Assembly (NCBI RefSeq): GCF_900100625.1
Contig: NZ_FMTY01000001.1
Location: 248,001 to 312,000, forward strand
Direction: 5' to 3'
DNA from: Flavobacterium saliperosum
GTDB lineage: Bacteria; Bacteroidota; Bacteroidia; Flavobacteriales; Flavobacteriaceae
DNA: 64,000 nucleotides
This document shows positions 15,464-24,397 of the stretch, piece after piece. How positions within the stretch are numbered: position 1 is the first letter of the stretch; every line of letters starts with the position of its first letter. Below the pieces are notes generated by a model. It saw nothing but the letters and a program-made list of their open reading frames with translations. It searched no databases and was not told the origin of the DNA. The position numbers and the translations under genes were made by a program.

Positions 15464-17008
15464 TTATTCAAACCAGAATGGTGCCGTGTTGTATGCATCC
15501 TGAATAGTTTGAACAGGTACGTTAGCACTGTTACTTGCATATTCAGAAATAGGGTACATCAAACGACGTGGTTTGTTACCTGTTGGTGTAACAGAGTTCA
15601 ATGGCATAGGAATGTTTTCGTCAATCAAAGGATTACCGTTTTTACGAGCTCTTGTGTACTCGATAAAAATTTCAGCACCATTAATACCGTTCAAAGCAAT
15701 ACTTTTTTGGTAGAAAATAGCCTCTAATTGTTGCGCAGGAGTTGCACCTACAGCACCATAACCTTTTCCAACAATACCGTTAATATTTGCAATATAATCT
15801 ACAGTTGGAGTTGCTCCAATTTCAAACATAGCCATAGATGCAGCGATAGCCTGATCAAACAATGCCTGAGCATTTCCTGTCAAATATCCTTTATGTACTG
15901 CTTCTGCCTGAAGTAAGAAACTTTCAGCAGCCAACATCATGTATCCGTCTTGTGCATTATCTTTAACCAAACCTGGACCTAAAGAAGAAATAGCAGCCGG
16001 AGCCGTACCTCCACCATTCAATGCAGACTGGTCTCCTTGAATTACACCAGTAATATCAGCTCCTGAAACTGGTTTGAATATTTTTGATCTTCTAGGATCA
16101 GAAGTTGAATTCAACTGTCCTGCAATGTAAGCAGAAGCTCTTCTGAAACGGAAAGTGTTTCTTTCAACGAAATTACCGTTTGCATCTTTAGCCAATTCAA
16201 CCATCAAGTTCATCCATGGATTTTGTCTAGTATCACTACCACTTGAATAACCAGGGTTGATAGTCACATCCTGATCTACAAAACTAGCAGAAGCCAATTC
16301 AGCGAATTCACCAGCCAAGTAAGTTGTAGTTTCAGCATCTGTCAATTCAGACTGTCTCAAAAGAATTCTCAATTTTAAAGTGTTGGCGAACTTTTTCCAA
16401 GCCATCATATCACCACCTAAAATAACATCTTCAGCACCAACAACATTTGTTCCTGCAGGAGCATTATCAATCATATCGATTGCGGATTCCAACTGCACCA
16501 CTAAATCTCTGTAGATTGCCTTATCGTCATCGTATTTTGGAGTCACAATATTAACACCTTGATGCGCTTCAGAGTAAGGAATATCCCCGTAAAGATCCAC
16601 TAAATACTGAAAATAAAAAGTCTTACAGATTTTTGCGATTGCTTTATGATTGTCGTAACCTGAAGCAGGGTGGTTGATAATTTTAGTAAATGTACCAGTA
16701 CTTCTGTACACACCATCCCAAATATCATCATAGAAATTATTACTCAATGTGATACCGAATTCTTCAGCATACCCTCCCGTAAAAGAGTTTACGTTTGCAC
16801 CCCAGTTGTTCATGAATACGTTACCATACTCATTCATACGTCTGGTTAAGTTTCTGTATGAATCGGACTGTGCAGCAGCTAACGACAGGTTTGGCGTTAC
16901 TGAAGCAGACGTAGGATCATTAGGTGATTGGTTCACATCTAAGTAATCACTACATGAAAATAGCATGAATCCAGCTATTAACGGTAATATAAATTTAATT
17001 CTTTTCAT
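15464..17008 (-). CDS. SusD/RagB family outer-membrane lipoprotein (SusD-like_2 type)
   Basis: The 514-residue lipoprotein starts MKRIKFILPLIAGFMLFSC (Cys19) and continues SDYLDVNQSPNDPTSAS, the standard start of the SusD-like_2 subfamily. TPR-like helical segments such as YQYLVDLYGDIPYSEA and FANTLKLRILLRQ are visible. SusD proteins form the lid on the SusC barrel and capture the nutrient. It lies 10 nt after susC. The subfamily is often found without glycan-degrading enzymes; none is encoded nearby, so the cargo could be an oligopeptide or another small polymer. Confidence 0.9.
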   Translation of the reverse strand: MKRIKFILPLIAGFMLFSCSDYLDVNQSPNDPTSASVTPNLSLAAAQSDSYRNLTRRMNEYGNVFMNNWGANVNSFTGGYAEEFGITLSNNFYDDIWDGVYRSTGTFTKIINHPASGYDNHKAIAKICKTFYFQYLVDLYGDIPYSEAHQGVNIVTPKYDDDKAIYRDLVVQLESAIDMIDNAPAGTNVVGAEDVILGGDMMAWKKFANTLKLRILLRQSELTDAETTTYLAGEFAELASASFVDQDVTINPGYSSGSDTRQNPWMNLMVELAKDANGNFVERNTFRFRRASAYIAGQLNSTSDPRRSKIFKPVSGADITGVIQGDQSALNGGGTAPAAISSLGPGLVKDNAQDGYMMLAAESFLLQAEAVHKGYLTGNAQALFDQAIAASMAMFEIGATPTVDYIANINGIVGKGYGAVGATPAQQLEAIFYQKSIALNGINGAEIFIEYTRARKNGNPLIDENIPMPLNSVTPTGNKPRRLMYPISEYASNSANVPVQTIQDAYNTAPFWFE

Positions 17009-17018
17009 TTTTCTCTAA

Positions 17019-20000
17019 TTAAAAAGTTAGATTAACATTGAATCCGAAAGTTCTTGTTGCAGGATATTGTCCTGTAACTGCCAAACCTTGGTCATTTCCT
17101 GTTGATCTTGATTGCTCAGGATCATGATACCCTCTGTTTTCTTTTGGCAATACAATGAAAGGATTTCTAGCATTTACACCAAAACGCAACGAAGACAAAC
17201 CAGCTTTTTCAATCATTTTAGATGGTAAAGAGTAGCTTAAAGACAACTCTCTCACTTTGAACGCTGTTGCATCTAATACCATGTTTTCAGAAACTGCACG
17301 GTATTCATTAGAGAAGTAGTTCAAGTATGAAGTGTAAGTATTACCGCCAGTAACTACAGTATTGTTAGCCTCATAGTTTCCGTCACCGTCAAGATCTGTA
17401 GCGGAGTTAGGGAAAATAAATCCTGTACGTCCGTTCTCAGCAGATTCCACTAAGTGACCTGACCATGATAACCAGTCTTTAGTACCAGCCCAGAATTGGT
17501 GACCAGTTCTGTAATCCATTACCGCAGCTAAACGAATTCCTTTGTATTCAAATGAGGTATTGTAGTTGATGATATAATCCGGCGTAGCTTTTCCAAGAAT
17601 TTTATACTCAGAAGATCTCATTGGATTACCAGTACTAGGATCGATAATTACTCTACCTTGATCGTCTCTTTCGTAAGCGATACCTTTGATTAAAGGAAAC
17701 TCTTCTCCTTCATCTGCAAAGATTCCGATTCCATTACCGGAGAAGTTAACCAATTGGATTGATTTTGCATCCGGAGCCGCTTTATCAACAATTGATTTAG
17801 AGTGAGAATAAGCAATTCTGTTTTCCCAAGCAAACTTATCGTTTCTGATAGGCGCAAAACCTAATTCAACCTCATAACCTGTAGTAGTCATCTCTCCAAC
17901 ATTAGTCAAAACAGTTGTAAGAGCAGAAGCAGAAGAAACCGATCTTCTTGTAATCAAATCATCCGTTTTAGTACTAAAGTAAGACCCTTCTAAAGTAATT
18001 CTGTCTTTGAAGAAACCGAAAGCAGCACCCACCTCAAAAGTAGACATAAACTCAGGTTTGATGTTAATATCTGTAGGAATCTGAGTAGGCACAAAAGAGT
18101 TCAAACCACCAAAAGGATATCCTATACCAGGGCCATAAGTATCATTTGTACCATAAATTCCAACTGCAGATGAGTTACCAACTACGATATAGTTACCATA
18201 GAATTTAGCATAGTTCACCACTTTATTATCTTTTAAACCATCAATTTTTGTTGGTGTAAAGGAAATACCCGCAGACGGATAGAAGTAGTTGTCTTTAGAA
18301 GTTTGTGACATGGTTGAATTCCAGTCATTTCTACCGGTAAGGTTTAACGATAAGAATTCTTTGTACCCTAAATCCACGTTAGCGAAAAACGCAAATTTTC
18401 TTTGTCTGTTAAATCCATTACCTCTACGAACTTCACCAGTAACGTTAGAAATATTATACAAACCAGGAATCGTTAAATTATCTCCTCCAACACTTGTGAA
18501 TTGAGTATAACGATCCTGTAAGTTATTTCCAAGATTCGCTTTGAAACTGATGTTATCTGTTAACATGTAATCGAAATTCACCATGAAATCTCCGTAGAAG
18601 TTTCTTTGGTTTTGATTAAAAGTATCAAAAGCAGAAACCACAGTATGATTACCACCACCTACTTGCAAGTTATCAATGTATCCGTTAGTATGAGACATTT
18701 GGTTATTTTGTCTGATTTGAATACTTGCAACATAATTGAAGTTGATATTCTTATTCAACTCATAATTTAACGTAGCGATACCACTGAAATAATCAGATCT
18801 GTTCGTGTTACGGATATTATCTCTCATCCAGTAAGGATTGTTGTAATAAGAAGTCCAGTGTCCTTCATTACCTGAATTCTCAAAACGCTCCACAGGAATG
18901 TTGGTAGCCGTTTGCAATAATTCGGTAAATAAGTTTGAAGACGTAGTTTCTGTTTTTTCAGAAACATATACCGTATTTCCTTCCACAGACCATTTTCCGA
19001 ATTTCTTTCCTCCTTTGAAGTTGAAAGTACTTCTGTTCAATTCGTCACCTTTAACAACGAATTCCGTTTTTTGATTGTTCACAGATAATAAAGCATAACC
19101 ATCTTCCATAGAACCACCACTAATTGACACACCATTTTGATACACAGTACCATCATTAAAGAACTTTTTGATATTGTCTTTAATAGAACTGTAAGGCGCC
19201 ATAATATAAGATCCGTCAGCCTGAGCCAAACCTACCGGTCTAACTACACCGTCAAACTCAGCTCCCCAACCACCATTCTCGTAAGAAATATGTTGACCGT
19301 TCCAACCCTGACCGTAACGTCTTTGTCTTTCTGCGATAAATGAAACGCTTTCAAAGTCAACTGATGAATTAATACTCACGTTCAACTTCCCGCTTTTAGC
19401 ACCTTTTTTAGTAGTAACGATGATAACACCATTCACACCATCCTCACCATACAAAGCAGCTCCTTGTGCCCCTTTTAAGATATTTGTTGACTCAACAATA
19501 TCCGGAGACAATGATTGCAAAATTGCAGCTGAAGAGATCACATTATCAATAACAACCAAAGCCTGGTTATTACTCGTAATGGAACGATTACCACGTAACA
19601 CGATACGGGTAGAAGCATTAACACCATTGTTTGTAGTATTAATTTGCAAACCTGCAACTTTACCTGCTAATGACTGAACAACGTTAGGGTTAGCCGCTTG
19701 TGTTAACTCTTTCGATTTAACCAACTGAGTCGAAGACGTGATTTCATCCTGTCTTTTCTTGATACCCATCGCTGTTACAACAACATTCTCTAACGTAGTA
19801 GATTCAGCTGCCATAGCAACATTAATTTTGTTTGCGGCCCCAACGGTCGCAGATGAATCTTTCATACCAATGAAAGAAAACACTAAAACCTCACCAGTTT
19901 TAGCTTTGATGGAATAATTACCATCCATGTCGGTTTGTGTACCACGTGTTGTACCTTTAACCACAACACTCACACCAGGTAACGGTAAACCTCCTTCGGT

Positions 20001-20093
20001 TACTGTACCAGTAACAGTCTTCTCTTGTGCGAACGAAAACTGCATTGAAAACGCTAGTAAAAGCGTAAAAATCCATTTAAACTTCGATCTCAT
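17019..20093 (-). CDS. SusC/RagA family TonB-dependent outer-membrane transporter
   Basis: The 1024-residue protein has a signal peptide ending in SFAQ (about residue 22), a carboxypeptidase-regulatory-like domain (about 26-105, VTGTVTEGGLPLPGVSVVV), a plug domain (about 118-230, with NILKGAQGAALYGEDGVNGV) and a barrel ending FGFNVNLTF. The usual TonB-box region lies around TLENVVVTAMGIKK. SusC forms the TonB-driven channel closed by SusD. It heads a four-gene operon; a palindrome and AT-rich region lie upstream. No sigma/anti-sigma or hybrid two-component regulator is adjacent. Confidence 0.93.
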   Translation of the reverse strand: MRSKFKWIFTLLLAFSMQFSFAQEKTVTGTVTEGGLPLPGVSVVVKGTTRGTQTDMDGNYSIKAKTGEVLVFSFIGMKDSSATVGAANKINVAMAAESTTLENVVVTAMGIKKRQDEITSSTQLVKSKELTQAANPNVVQSLAGKVAGLQINTTNNGVNASTRIVLRGNRSITSNNQALVVIDNVISSAAILQSLSPDIVESTNILKGAQGAALYGEDGVNGVIIVTTKKGAKSGKLNVSINSSVDFESVSFIAERQRRYGQGWNGQHISYENGGWGAEFDGVVRPVGLAQADGSYIMAPYSSIKDNIKKFFNDGTVYQNGVSISGGSMEDGYALLSVNNQKTEFVVKGDELNRSTFNFKGGKKFGKWSVEGNTVYVSEKTETTSSNLFTELLQTATNIPVERFENSGNEGHWTSYYNNPYWMRDNIRNTNRSDYFSGIATLNYELNKNINFNYVASIQIRQNNQMSHTNGYIDNLQVGGGNHTVVSAFDTFNQNQRNFYGDFMVNFDYMLTDNISFKANLGNNLQDRYTQFTSVGGDNLTIPGLYNISNVTGEVRRGNGFNRQRKFAFFANVDLGYKEFLSLNLTGRNDWNSTMSQTSKDNYFYPSAGISFTPTKIDGLKDNKVVNYAKFYGNYIVVGNSSAVGIYGTNDTYGPGIGYPFGGLNSFVPTQIPTDINIKPEFMSTFEVGAAFGFFKDRITLEGSYFSTKTDDLITRRSVSSASALTTVLTNVGEMTTTGYEVELGFAPIRNDKFAWENRIAYSHSKSIVDKAAPDAKSIQLVNFSGNGIGIFADEGEEFPLIKGIAYERDDQGRVIIDPSTGNPMRSSEYKILGKATPDYIINYNTSFEYKGIRLAAVMDYRTGHQFWAGTKDWLSWSGHLVESAENGRTGFIFPNSATDLDGDGNYEANNTVVTGGNTYTSYLNYFSNEYRAVSENMVLDATAFKVRELSLSYSLPSKMIEKAGLSSLRFGVNARNPFIVLPKENRGYHDPEQSRSTGNDQGLAVTGQYPATRTFGFNVNLTF

Positions 20094-20173
20094 ATTAAAT
20101 TTATTTGAGTTAGTTATTTCGCAAACTTCTTAATAATTTCTTAAATAACCAAATAATACTACAGAATTATACT

Positions 20174-20191
20174 ATTTAACATGTGTTAAAT
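20174..20191. promoter_or_regulatory. Palindrome upstream of susC
   Basis: ATTTAACA-TG-TGTTAAAT is a perfect 8-bp inverted repeat with a 2-bp centre, 81 bp before the susC ATG in the divergent susC/rnhB gap. It could be an operator, but no regulator is known. Confidence 0.35.
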
Positions 20192-20270
20192 ATTTTATCA
20201 AATAAAAATGAAATACACATAAAACTCACACTTAGACGACAAACATCTTAATAATCAATGCTCATTTTTG

Positions 20271-20278
20271 TATTTTTG
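20271..20278 (+). promoter_or_regulatory. -7 element for rnhB
   Basis: TATTTTTG fits TAnnTTTG. Its last base is 13 nt before the ATG at 20292, implying a leader of under about 10 nt and excluding the earlier in-frame ATG at 20268. Confidence 0.5.
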
Positions 20279-20291
20279 CAAAAACCAAACA

Positions 20292-20891
20292 ATGCTTTTC
20301 AGAAATTTTTCAGATTTTTTATTAGAAGCCGGAACCGATGAAGCTGGCCGCGGATGCCTTGCAGGGCCCGTTACGGCTGCTGCCGTCATATTGCCGGAAT
20401 CCTTTTTTTCAGCATCCCTGAACGACTCCAAACAACTGTCCGAAAAAACAAGAGAAAAACTAAAACCCATTATAGAAAAAGAAGCGACTGCATTTCACGT
20501 CATCCATCTCGAGCCTGAAATAATTGACGACATTAACATTTTGAACGCTTCCATAAAAGCCATGCAGGAATGCATTATCAATTTAAATCCGATTCCCGAA
20601 TACATTATTGTTGACGGCAACCGATTCAAACCTGTTCACAACATACCGCACAGTTGCATCGTTAAAGGCGACAGTAAATATTTGAGTATAGCTGCCGCAT
20701 CGGTTTTAGCCAAAACATATCGGGACGAATACATGAACCGGATTCATGAAGAATACCCCATGTATAATTGGAAGAAAAACAAAGGCTATCCCACTCTCGA
20801 ACATCGGGAAGCGATTCGGAAATACGGTGTGACCAAATACCATCGCATGTCGTTTCGGTTGCTGCCCGAACAACTGAAACTGGAATTATAA
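20292..20891 (+). CDS. rnhB: Ribonuclease HII
   Basis: The 199-residue protein from [20 protein letters not shown] has the RNase HII signature: the catalytic Asp-Glu pair in [14 protein letters not shown] (about residues 16-17), the Asp in YIIVDGNRF and an additional carboxylate region in YRDEYM. The C-terminal [10 protein letters not shown] and YHRMSFRLL motifs are typical. The enzyme nicks RNA-DNA hybrids and removes misincorporated ribonucleotides. The start is chosen because the -7 box begins just before it; the longer form from 20268 adds eight non-conserved residues. Confidence 0.95.
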   Translation: MLFRNFSDFLLEAGTDEAGRGCLAGPVTAAAVILPESFFSASLNDSKQLSEKTREKLKPIIEKEATAFHVIHLEPEIIDDINILNASIKAMQECIINLNPIPEYIIVDGNRFKPVHNIPHSCIVKGDSKYLSIAAASVLAKTYRDEYMNRIHEEYPMYNWKKNKGYPTLEHREAIRKYGVTKYHRMSFRLLPEQLKLEL

Positions 20892-20899
20892 GAAAGTCT

Positions 20900-21025
20900 G
20901 ATTACAGATTACAGATTATAGAAAGCAGATTGTAAAAAGCAGAGAGTGGATTGCCGTTTCAAAACAAACAGCCACAGCAAACCTCAGTACACCAATTCAC
21001 AATTCACAGAACACAGATTACCGAT
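20900..21025. repeat. Degenerate period-7 array between rnhB and lipB
   Basis: The gap reads in 7-base units: GATTACA, GATTACA, GATTATA, GAAAGCA, GATTGTA, AAAAGCA, GAGAGTG, GATTGCC (20900-20955), and later in the same register CACAATT, CACAGAA, CACAGAT (20998-21018). The register is kept across the whole stretch although the middle units are weak. Unit GATTnCA recurs at 21914 and 63066. Confidence 0.6.
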
Positions 21026-21027
21026 CA

Positions 21028-21723
21028 CTACACCATCTCCGCTTCAAACAAATCGGCGAAATGTTTTACTATTTTTTGTTTTACTTCTTGTTCATCCACT
21101 TCCCTCCCTAATTCGACATGCATTGAAGTGACTGCCTTGCCTTTTATCCCACAGGGAATAATGTTGTCAAAATACCCCAAATCGGCATTGACGTTTAATG
21201 CGAAGCCATGCATGGTCACCCAACGGGAAGCACGAACGCCCATCGCACAAATTTTTCTGGCAAACGGCGTTCCCACCCCTAACCAGACTCCGGTTTCTCC
21301 CTGACTTCTTTCCGAAGACAATCCGTATTCCGCTAAAGTGAGAATGATTGCCTCTTCCAGCAATCGCAAATATTTGTGAATATCGGTAAAAAAGTTTTCC
21401 AGATCCAAAATCGGATAACCTACAATTTGCCCCGGGCCGTGATAGGTAATATCGCCCCCTCTATTTATTTTATAAAACGTCGCGCCTTTTTCAGCCAATT
21501 GTTTTTCGCTTAAAAGTAAATTTGACAAATCGCCGCTCTTTCCCAGAGTATAAACGTGCGGATGTTCAACATATAAAAAATGATTCGGAGTTTCCAGCGT
21601 TAATTCTTCCCGCCTGTTTTTTATCTTGATGTCTAAAATTTCCTGAAACAAGACTTCCTGAAAATCCCACGTATCTTTATAATCTTTAAATCCTAAATCC
21701 TGAAGTTGTACTTTCTTGTTCAT
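21028..21723 (-). CDS. lipB: Octanoyltransferase LipB
   Basis: The 231-residue protein from MNKKVQLQDLGFKDYKDTWD has the LipB signature RGGDITYHGPGQIVGYPILD, the segment GVRASRWVTMHGFALNVN and NIIPCGIKGKAVTSM, which holds the catalytic Cys and Lys. It moves octanoyl from acyl carrier protein to lipoyl domains. An upstream ATG at 21786 would begin before the predicted transcript start (promoter at 21776-21783), so the start at 21723 is preferred. It is transcribed away from lysS. Confidence 0.94.
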   Translation of the reverse strand: MNKKVQLQDLGFKDYKDTWDFQEVLFQEILDIKIKNRREELTLETPNHFLYVEHPHVYTLGKSGDLSNLLLSEKQLAEKGATFYKINRGGDITYHGPGQIVGYPILDLENFFTDIHKYLRLLEEAIILTLAEYGLSSERSQGETGVWLGVGTPFARKICAMGVRASRWVTMHGFALNVNADLGYFDNIIPCGIKGKAVTSMHVELGREVDEQEVKQKIVKHFADLFEAEMV

Positions 21724-21775
21724 ATAATTGAGGTCTGTGCGAAACGAATCACACATCATTGTTTTTTTCCGATAG

Positions 21776-21783
21776 CAAATATA
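21776..21783 (-). promoter_or_regulatory. -7 element for lipB
   Basis: The reverse strand reads TATATTTG, matching TAnnTTTG, 52 nt before the lipB ATG. The -33 region is not clear. Dispersed repeat copy B begins only 18 nt upstream of this box. Confidence 0.5.
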
Positions 21784-21800
21784 CAAATCCTTTCCCGTTT

Positions 21801-21883
21801 AACCCTGATGGGAGCGGCATCCTTTTCAGGTTGTAAAACAATCTGAAAAGATATAGCGGACAGCAGGAACATGGATTCCTGAA
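21801..21883 (+). repeat. Dispersed structured repeat, copy B
   Basis: Core AACCCTGATGGGAGCGGCAT, then a 13-bp hairpin (21822-21834 with 21838-21850, one G-T pair, loop AAA), then core GATATAGCGGACAGCAGGAA. It shares cores with copies A and C while its hairpin arms are different. It lies in the 345-nt lipB/lysS divergent gap, which otherwise holds the lipB promoter, two short-period arrays and the lysS promoter. Confidence 0.7.
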
Positions 21884-21913
21884 AAAACCAAGCCTTTCCG
21901 CTCCTAATTAATA

Positions 21914-21948
21914 AAGATCAGATGACAGATTGCAGATTGCAAAAAACA
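21914..21948. repeat. Period-7 array (GATTGCA type)
   Basis: Five units in register: AAGATCA, GATGACA, GATTGCA, GATTGCA, AAAAACA. The unit is the same as in the arrays at 20900 and 63066. Confidence 0.6.
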
Positions 21949-21969
21949 AATCTTCGACTTCAAATTAAA

Positions 21970-22033
21970 AACTTTGTCACTTTGTTCCTTTAAAACTCAG
22001 CCGCTTTGAAACTTTGCAACTTTGAAACTTAAA
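21970..22033. repeat. Period-8 array (AACTTTGN type) before lysS
   Basis: Eight units in register: AACTTTGT, CACTTTGT, TCCTTTAA, AACTCAGC, CGCTTTGA, AACTTTGC, AACTTTGA, AACTTAAA. The sixth unit supplies the TTG that would serve as the -33 box of the lysS promoter. Confidence 0.65.
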
Positions 22034-22044
22034 CAGTATCTTTG
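22014..22044 (+). promoter_or_regulatory. Promoter of lysS
   Basis: TTG (22014-22016), 20 bp and TATCTTTG (22037-22044) fit the consensus, 24 nt before the lysS ATG. The -33 box is part of the period-8 array. Confidence 0.6.
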
Positions 22045-22068
22045 CAGGCTTAAAATAAATACAGCATT

Positions 22069-23772
22069 ATGCAACTTTCAGAACAAGAAATCATCAGAAG
22101 AGAGAAATTGGGCAAGTTGAGAGCACTTGGCATCAATCCGTATCCGGCAAATTTGTTTCCCGTGAACCACACGTCGAAGCAGATAAAGGACGCTTTTGAA
22201 GAGGGTAAGAAAGTTGTGGTGGCCGGACGTTTAATGAGTGTTCGCGATCAGGGGAAAGCTTCGTTTGCGGAACTTCAGGACAGCGAAGGCCGCATTCAGG
22301 CGTATTTTAACCGTGATGTGATTTGCGAAGGCGAAGACAAAACGTTGTACAATACCGTTTTCAAAAAACTGACCGATTTGGGTGACTTTATCGGAATTGA
22401 AGGCGAATTGTTTACCACGCAGGTAGGTGCAAAATGTATTCGTGTTTCGAATTTCACGTTCCTAAGCAAAACATTGCGTCCGTTACCGCTGCCCAAAACA
22501 GATGACGAAGGCCATGTGTTTGACGCTTTTACCGATCCGGAATTGCGTTACCGTATGCGTTATGTGGATTTAGTGGTAAACCCGCAGGTGAAAGAGGTCT
22601 TCATGAAAAGAACCAAATTGTTTACCGCAATGCGTACGTTTTTTAACGACGCGGGCTATATGGAAGTGGAAACTCCGGTATTGCAATCGATTCCCGGTGG
22701 AGCGGCGGCACGTCCGTTTATCACGCATCACAATTCGTTGGACATTCCATTGTACATGCGAATTGCGAATGAATTGTATTTGAAAAGATTAATCGTTGGT
22801 GGATTTGACGGCGTGTATGAGTTTTCGAAAAACTTCCGTAACGAAGGAATGGACCGTACACACAATCCGGAATTTACCGCGATGGAAATATATGTAGCCT
22901 ACAAAGACTACAACTGGATGATGAACATGACCGAAAACCTTCTGGAATACTGCGCACTTCAGGTGAACGGTACAACAGAAACTACTTTTGGCGAACATAA
23001 AGTGAATTTCAAAGCGCCGTATGCACGCGTTACGATGACCGATGCGATTAAACAATTTACCGGTTTTGACATTACCGGTAAAACGGAAGCCGAATTGTTC
23101 GAAGCGGCCAAAGGCATGGGTATCGAAGTGAACGAAACCATGGGGAAAGGGAAACTGATTGACGAGATTTTCGGAGAAAAATGCGAAGGGAATTTCATCC
23201 AGCCAACCTTCATTACCGATTATCCGAAAGAAATGTCTCCTTTGTGCAAATCGCACCGTGACAATCCGGAATTGACCGAGCGTTTTGAGTTGATGGTGTG
23301 TGGAAAAGAAATTGCGAATGCCTATTCGGAACTGAACGACCCGATTGACCAAAGAGAGCGTTTTGAAGCACAAATGCTACTGGCCGAAAAAGGGGATGAT
23401 GAGGCGAACGGTATTATTGACGAAGATTTCCTAAGAGCCCTGGAATACGGTATGCCACCAACATCGGGATTGGGAATCGGAATGGACCGTTTGATCATGT
23501 TCCTTACCAACAACCCTTCAATTCAGGAAGTATTGTTCTTCCCGCAAATGCGTCCGGAGAAAAAAGCAATTCAGATTGAGTTGGAAGCGGAAGAAAAACT
23601 GATTGTGGAATTGCTTCAAAATCACGAAAACACTATGGAGCTTTCGGAACTGAAAATCAGAGCGGCCCTTAGCGGAAAAAAATGGGATAAAGCCATGAAA
23701 ACCCTGGCACAACACGGATTGACATCGGTGAGTGTTAACGGAGAAAGCAAAGTGGTTGTCTTAAAAGACTAA
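22069..23772 (+). CDS. lysS: Lysyl-tRNA synthetase (class II)
   Basis: The 567-residue protein has the N-terminal OB-fold anticodon-binding domain (about residues 50-160, VVAGRLMSVRDQGKASFAEL) and the class II catalytic core: motif 2 in FSKNFRNEGMDRTHNPEFTA and motif 3 in SGLGIGMDRLIMFL (about residues 464-477). It charges tRNA-Lys. The core ends with VLFFPQMRPE, where short LysS proteins stop; about 65 further residues (EEKLIVELLQNHENTMELSE onward) form a C-terminal helical/winged-helix-like extension of unknown role. It has its own promoter and a terminator. Confidence 0.97.
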   Translation: MQLSEQEIIRREKLGKLRALGINPYPANLFPVNHTSKQIKDAFEEGKKVVVAGRLMSVRDQGKASFAELQDSEGRIQAYFNRDVICEGEDKTLYNTVFKKLTDLGDFIGIEGELFTTQVGAKCIRVSNFTFLSKTLRPLPLPKTDDEGHVFDAFTDPELRYRMRYVDLVVNPQVKEVFMKRTKLFTAMRTFFNDAGYMEVETPVLQSIPGGAAARPFITHHNSLDIPLYMRIANELYLKRLIVGGFDGVYEFSKNFRNEGMDRTHNPEFTAMEIYVAYKDYNWMMNMTENLLEYCALQVNGTTETTFGEHKVNFKAPYARVTMTDAIKQFTGFDITGKTEAELFEAAKGMGIEVNETMGKGKLIDEIFGEKCEGNFIQPTFITDYPKEMSPLCKSHRDNPELTERFELMVCGKEIANAYSELNDPIDQRERFEAQMLLAEKGDDEANGIIDEDFLRALEYGMPPTSGLGIGMDRLIMFLTNNPSIQEVLFFPQMRPEKKAIQIELEAEEKLIVELLQNHENTMELSELKIRAALSGKKWDKAMKTLAQHGLTSVSVNGESKVVVLKD

Positions 23773-23793
23773 AGATAAAATCATTTTTGAGAC

Positions 23794-23819
23794 AAAAGGA
23801 ATCCAATTGGGTTCCTTTT
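23794..23819 (+). terminator. Terminator of lysS
   Basis: AAAAGGAATCC and GGGTTCCTTTT pair over a 4-nt loop and run into T residues, shortly after the lysS stop. Confidence 0.8.
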
Positions 23820-23885
23820 TTTATTTCCGGTTAAACCTTTTCCTTTTCCGCATGTCCTATAGAGGTAACACAAAAATCAGAAAAC

Positions 23886-24314
23886 ATGAAAAAAGTATTG
23901 ATGGCAATTGTAATGATGGCTTCATTAGCCACTTTTGCGCAGGACCGTAAAATGAAAAGAGACAATTTCACTCCGGAACAACGAGTAGAACTACAGGTTA
24001 AAAAAATGACGTTGGACTTGGATTTAAATGACAAGCAGCAAAAGGACCTTAAAAAACTGTTGACGGAGCAAAGTAAAAAACGTGAAGAAACAAAAGCGAA
24101 GCACGATGCGGTAAAAGCAGCGGATAAAAAACCGACGAACGACGAACGTTTTGCCATGAGAAACAAAATGATGGATGAAAAAATCGCCTTTAAAGCGGAG
24201 ATGAAAAAAATCCTGAATGAAAAACAAATGGAGAAATGGGAAGAGCGCAAAGAAGACCAAAAAGAACAAATGCGACACCAAAGAAAATTAACACGTCACA
24301 ATTCGGAAAAATAA
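23886..24314 (+). CDS. Spy/CpxP-like periplasmic protein
   Basis: A 142-residue, highly charged helical protein with signal peptide MKKVLMAIVMMASLATFAQ. The mature part contains FTPEQRVELQVKKMTLDLDL and NEKQMEKWEERKEDQ, two copies of the L-T-x-x-Q/E-type helix that marks the Spy/CpxP family of periplasmic chaperones and metal/stress sensors. The motif is degenerate, so the role is inferred from pattern and composition only. It is followed by a second small secreted protein that has its own promoter. Confidence 0.7.
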   Translation: MKKVLMAIVMMASLATFAQDRKMKRDNFTPEQRVELQVKKMTLDLDLNDKQQKDLKKLLTEQSKKREETKAKHDAVKAADKKPTNDERFAMRNKMMDEKIAFKAEMKKILNEKQMEKWEERKEDQKEQMRHQRKLTRHNSEK

Positions 24315-24334
24315 TGTTATTTTTTTAATGAAAT

Positions 24335-24365
24335 TTTGGATTTCATACATTTTTATTTAGATTTG
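24335..24365 (+). promoter_or_regulatory. Promoter of the 24398 gene
   Basis: TTTG (24335-24338), 19 bp and TAGATTTG (24358-24365) fit the consensus well, 32 nt before the ATG. Confidence 0.65.
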
Positions 24366-24397
24366 GCACAGTATAATCTATAACTACTAAAAATATT

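Noticed and set aside
20900..22033. CRISPR array
   Set aside because: The repeats are 7-8 bases without spacers of constant length, and no cas genes are present.
23831..24250. 139-codon minus-strand frame opposite the Spy-like gene
   Set aside because: Shadow of a Lys/Glu-rich gene that has a signal peptide and family motifs; the antisense product is Phe/Ser-rich low complexity.
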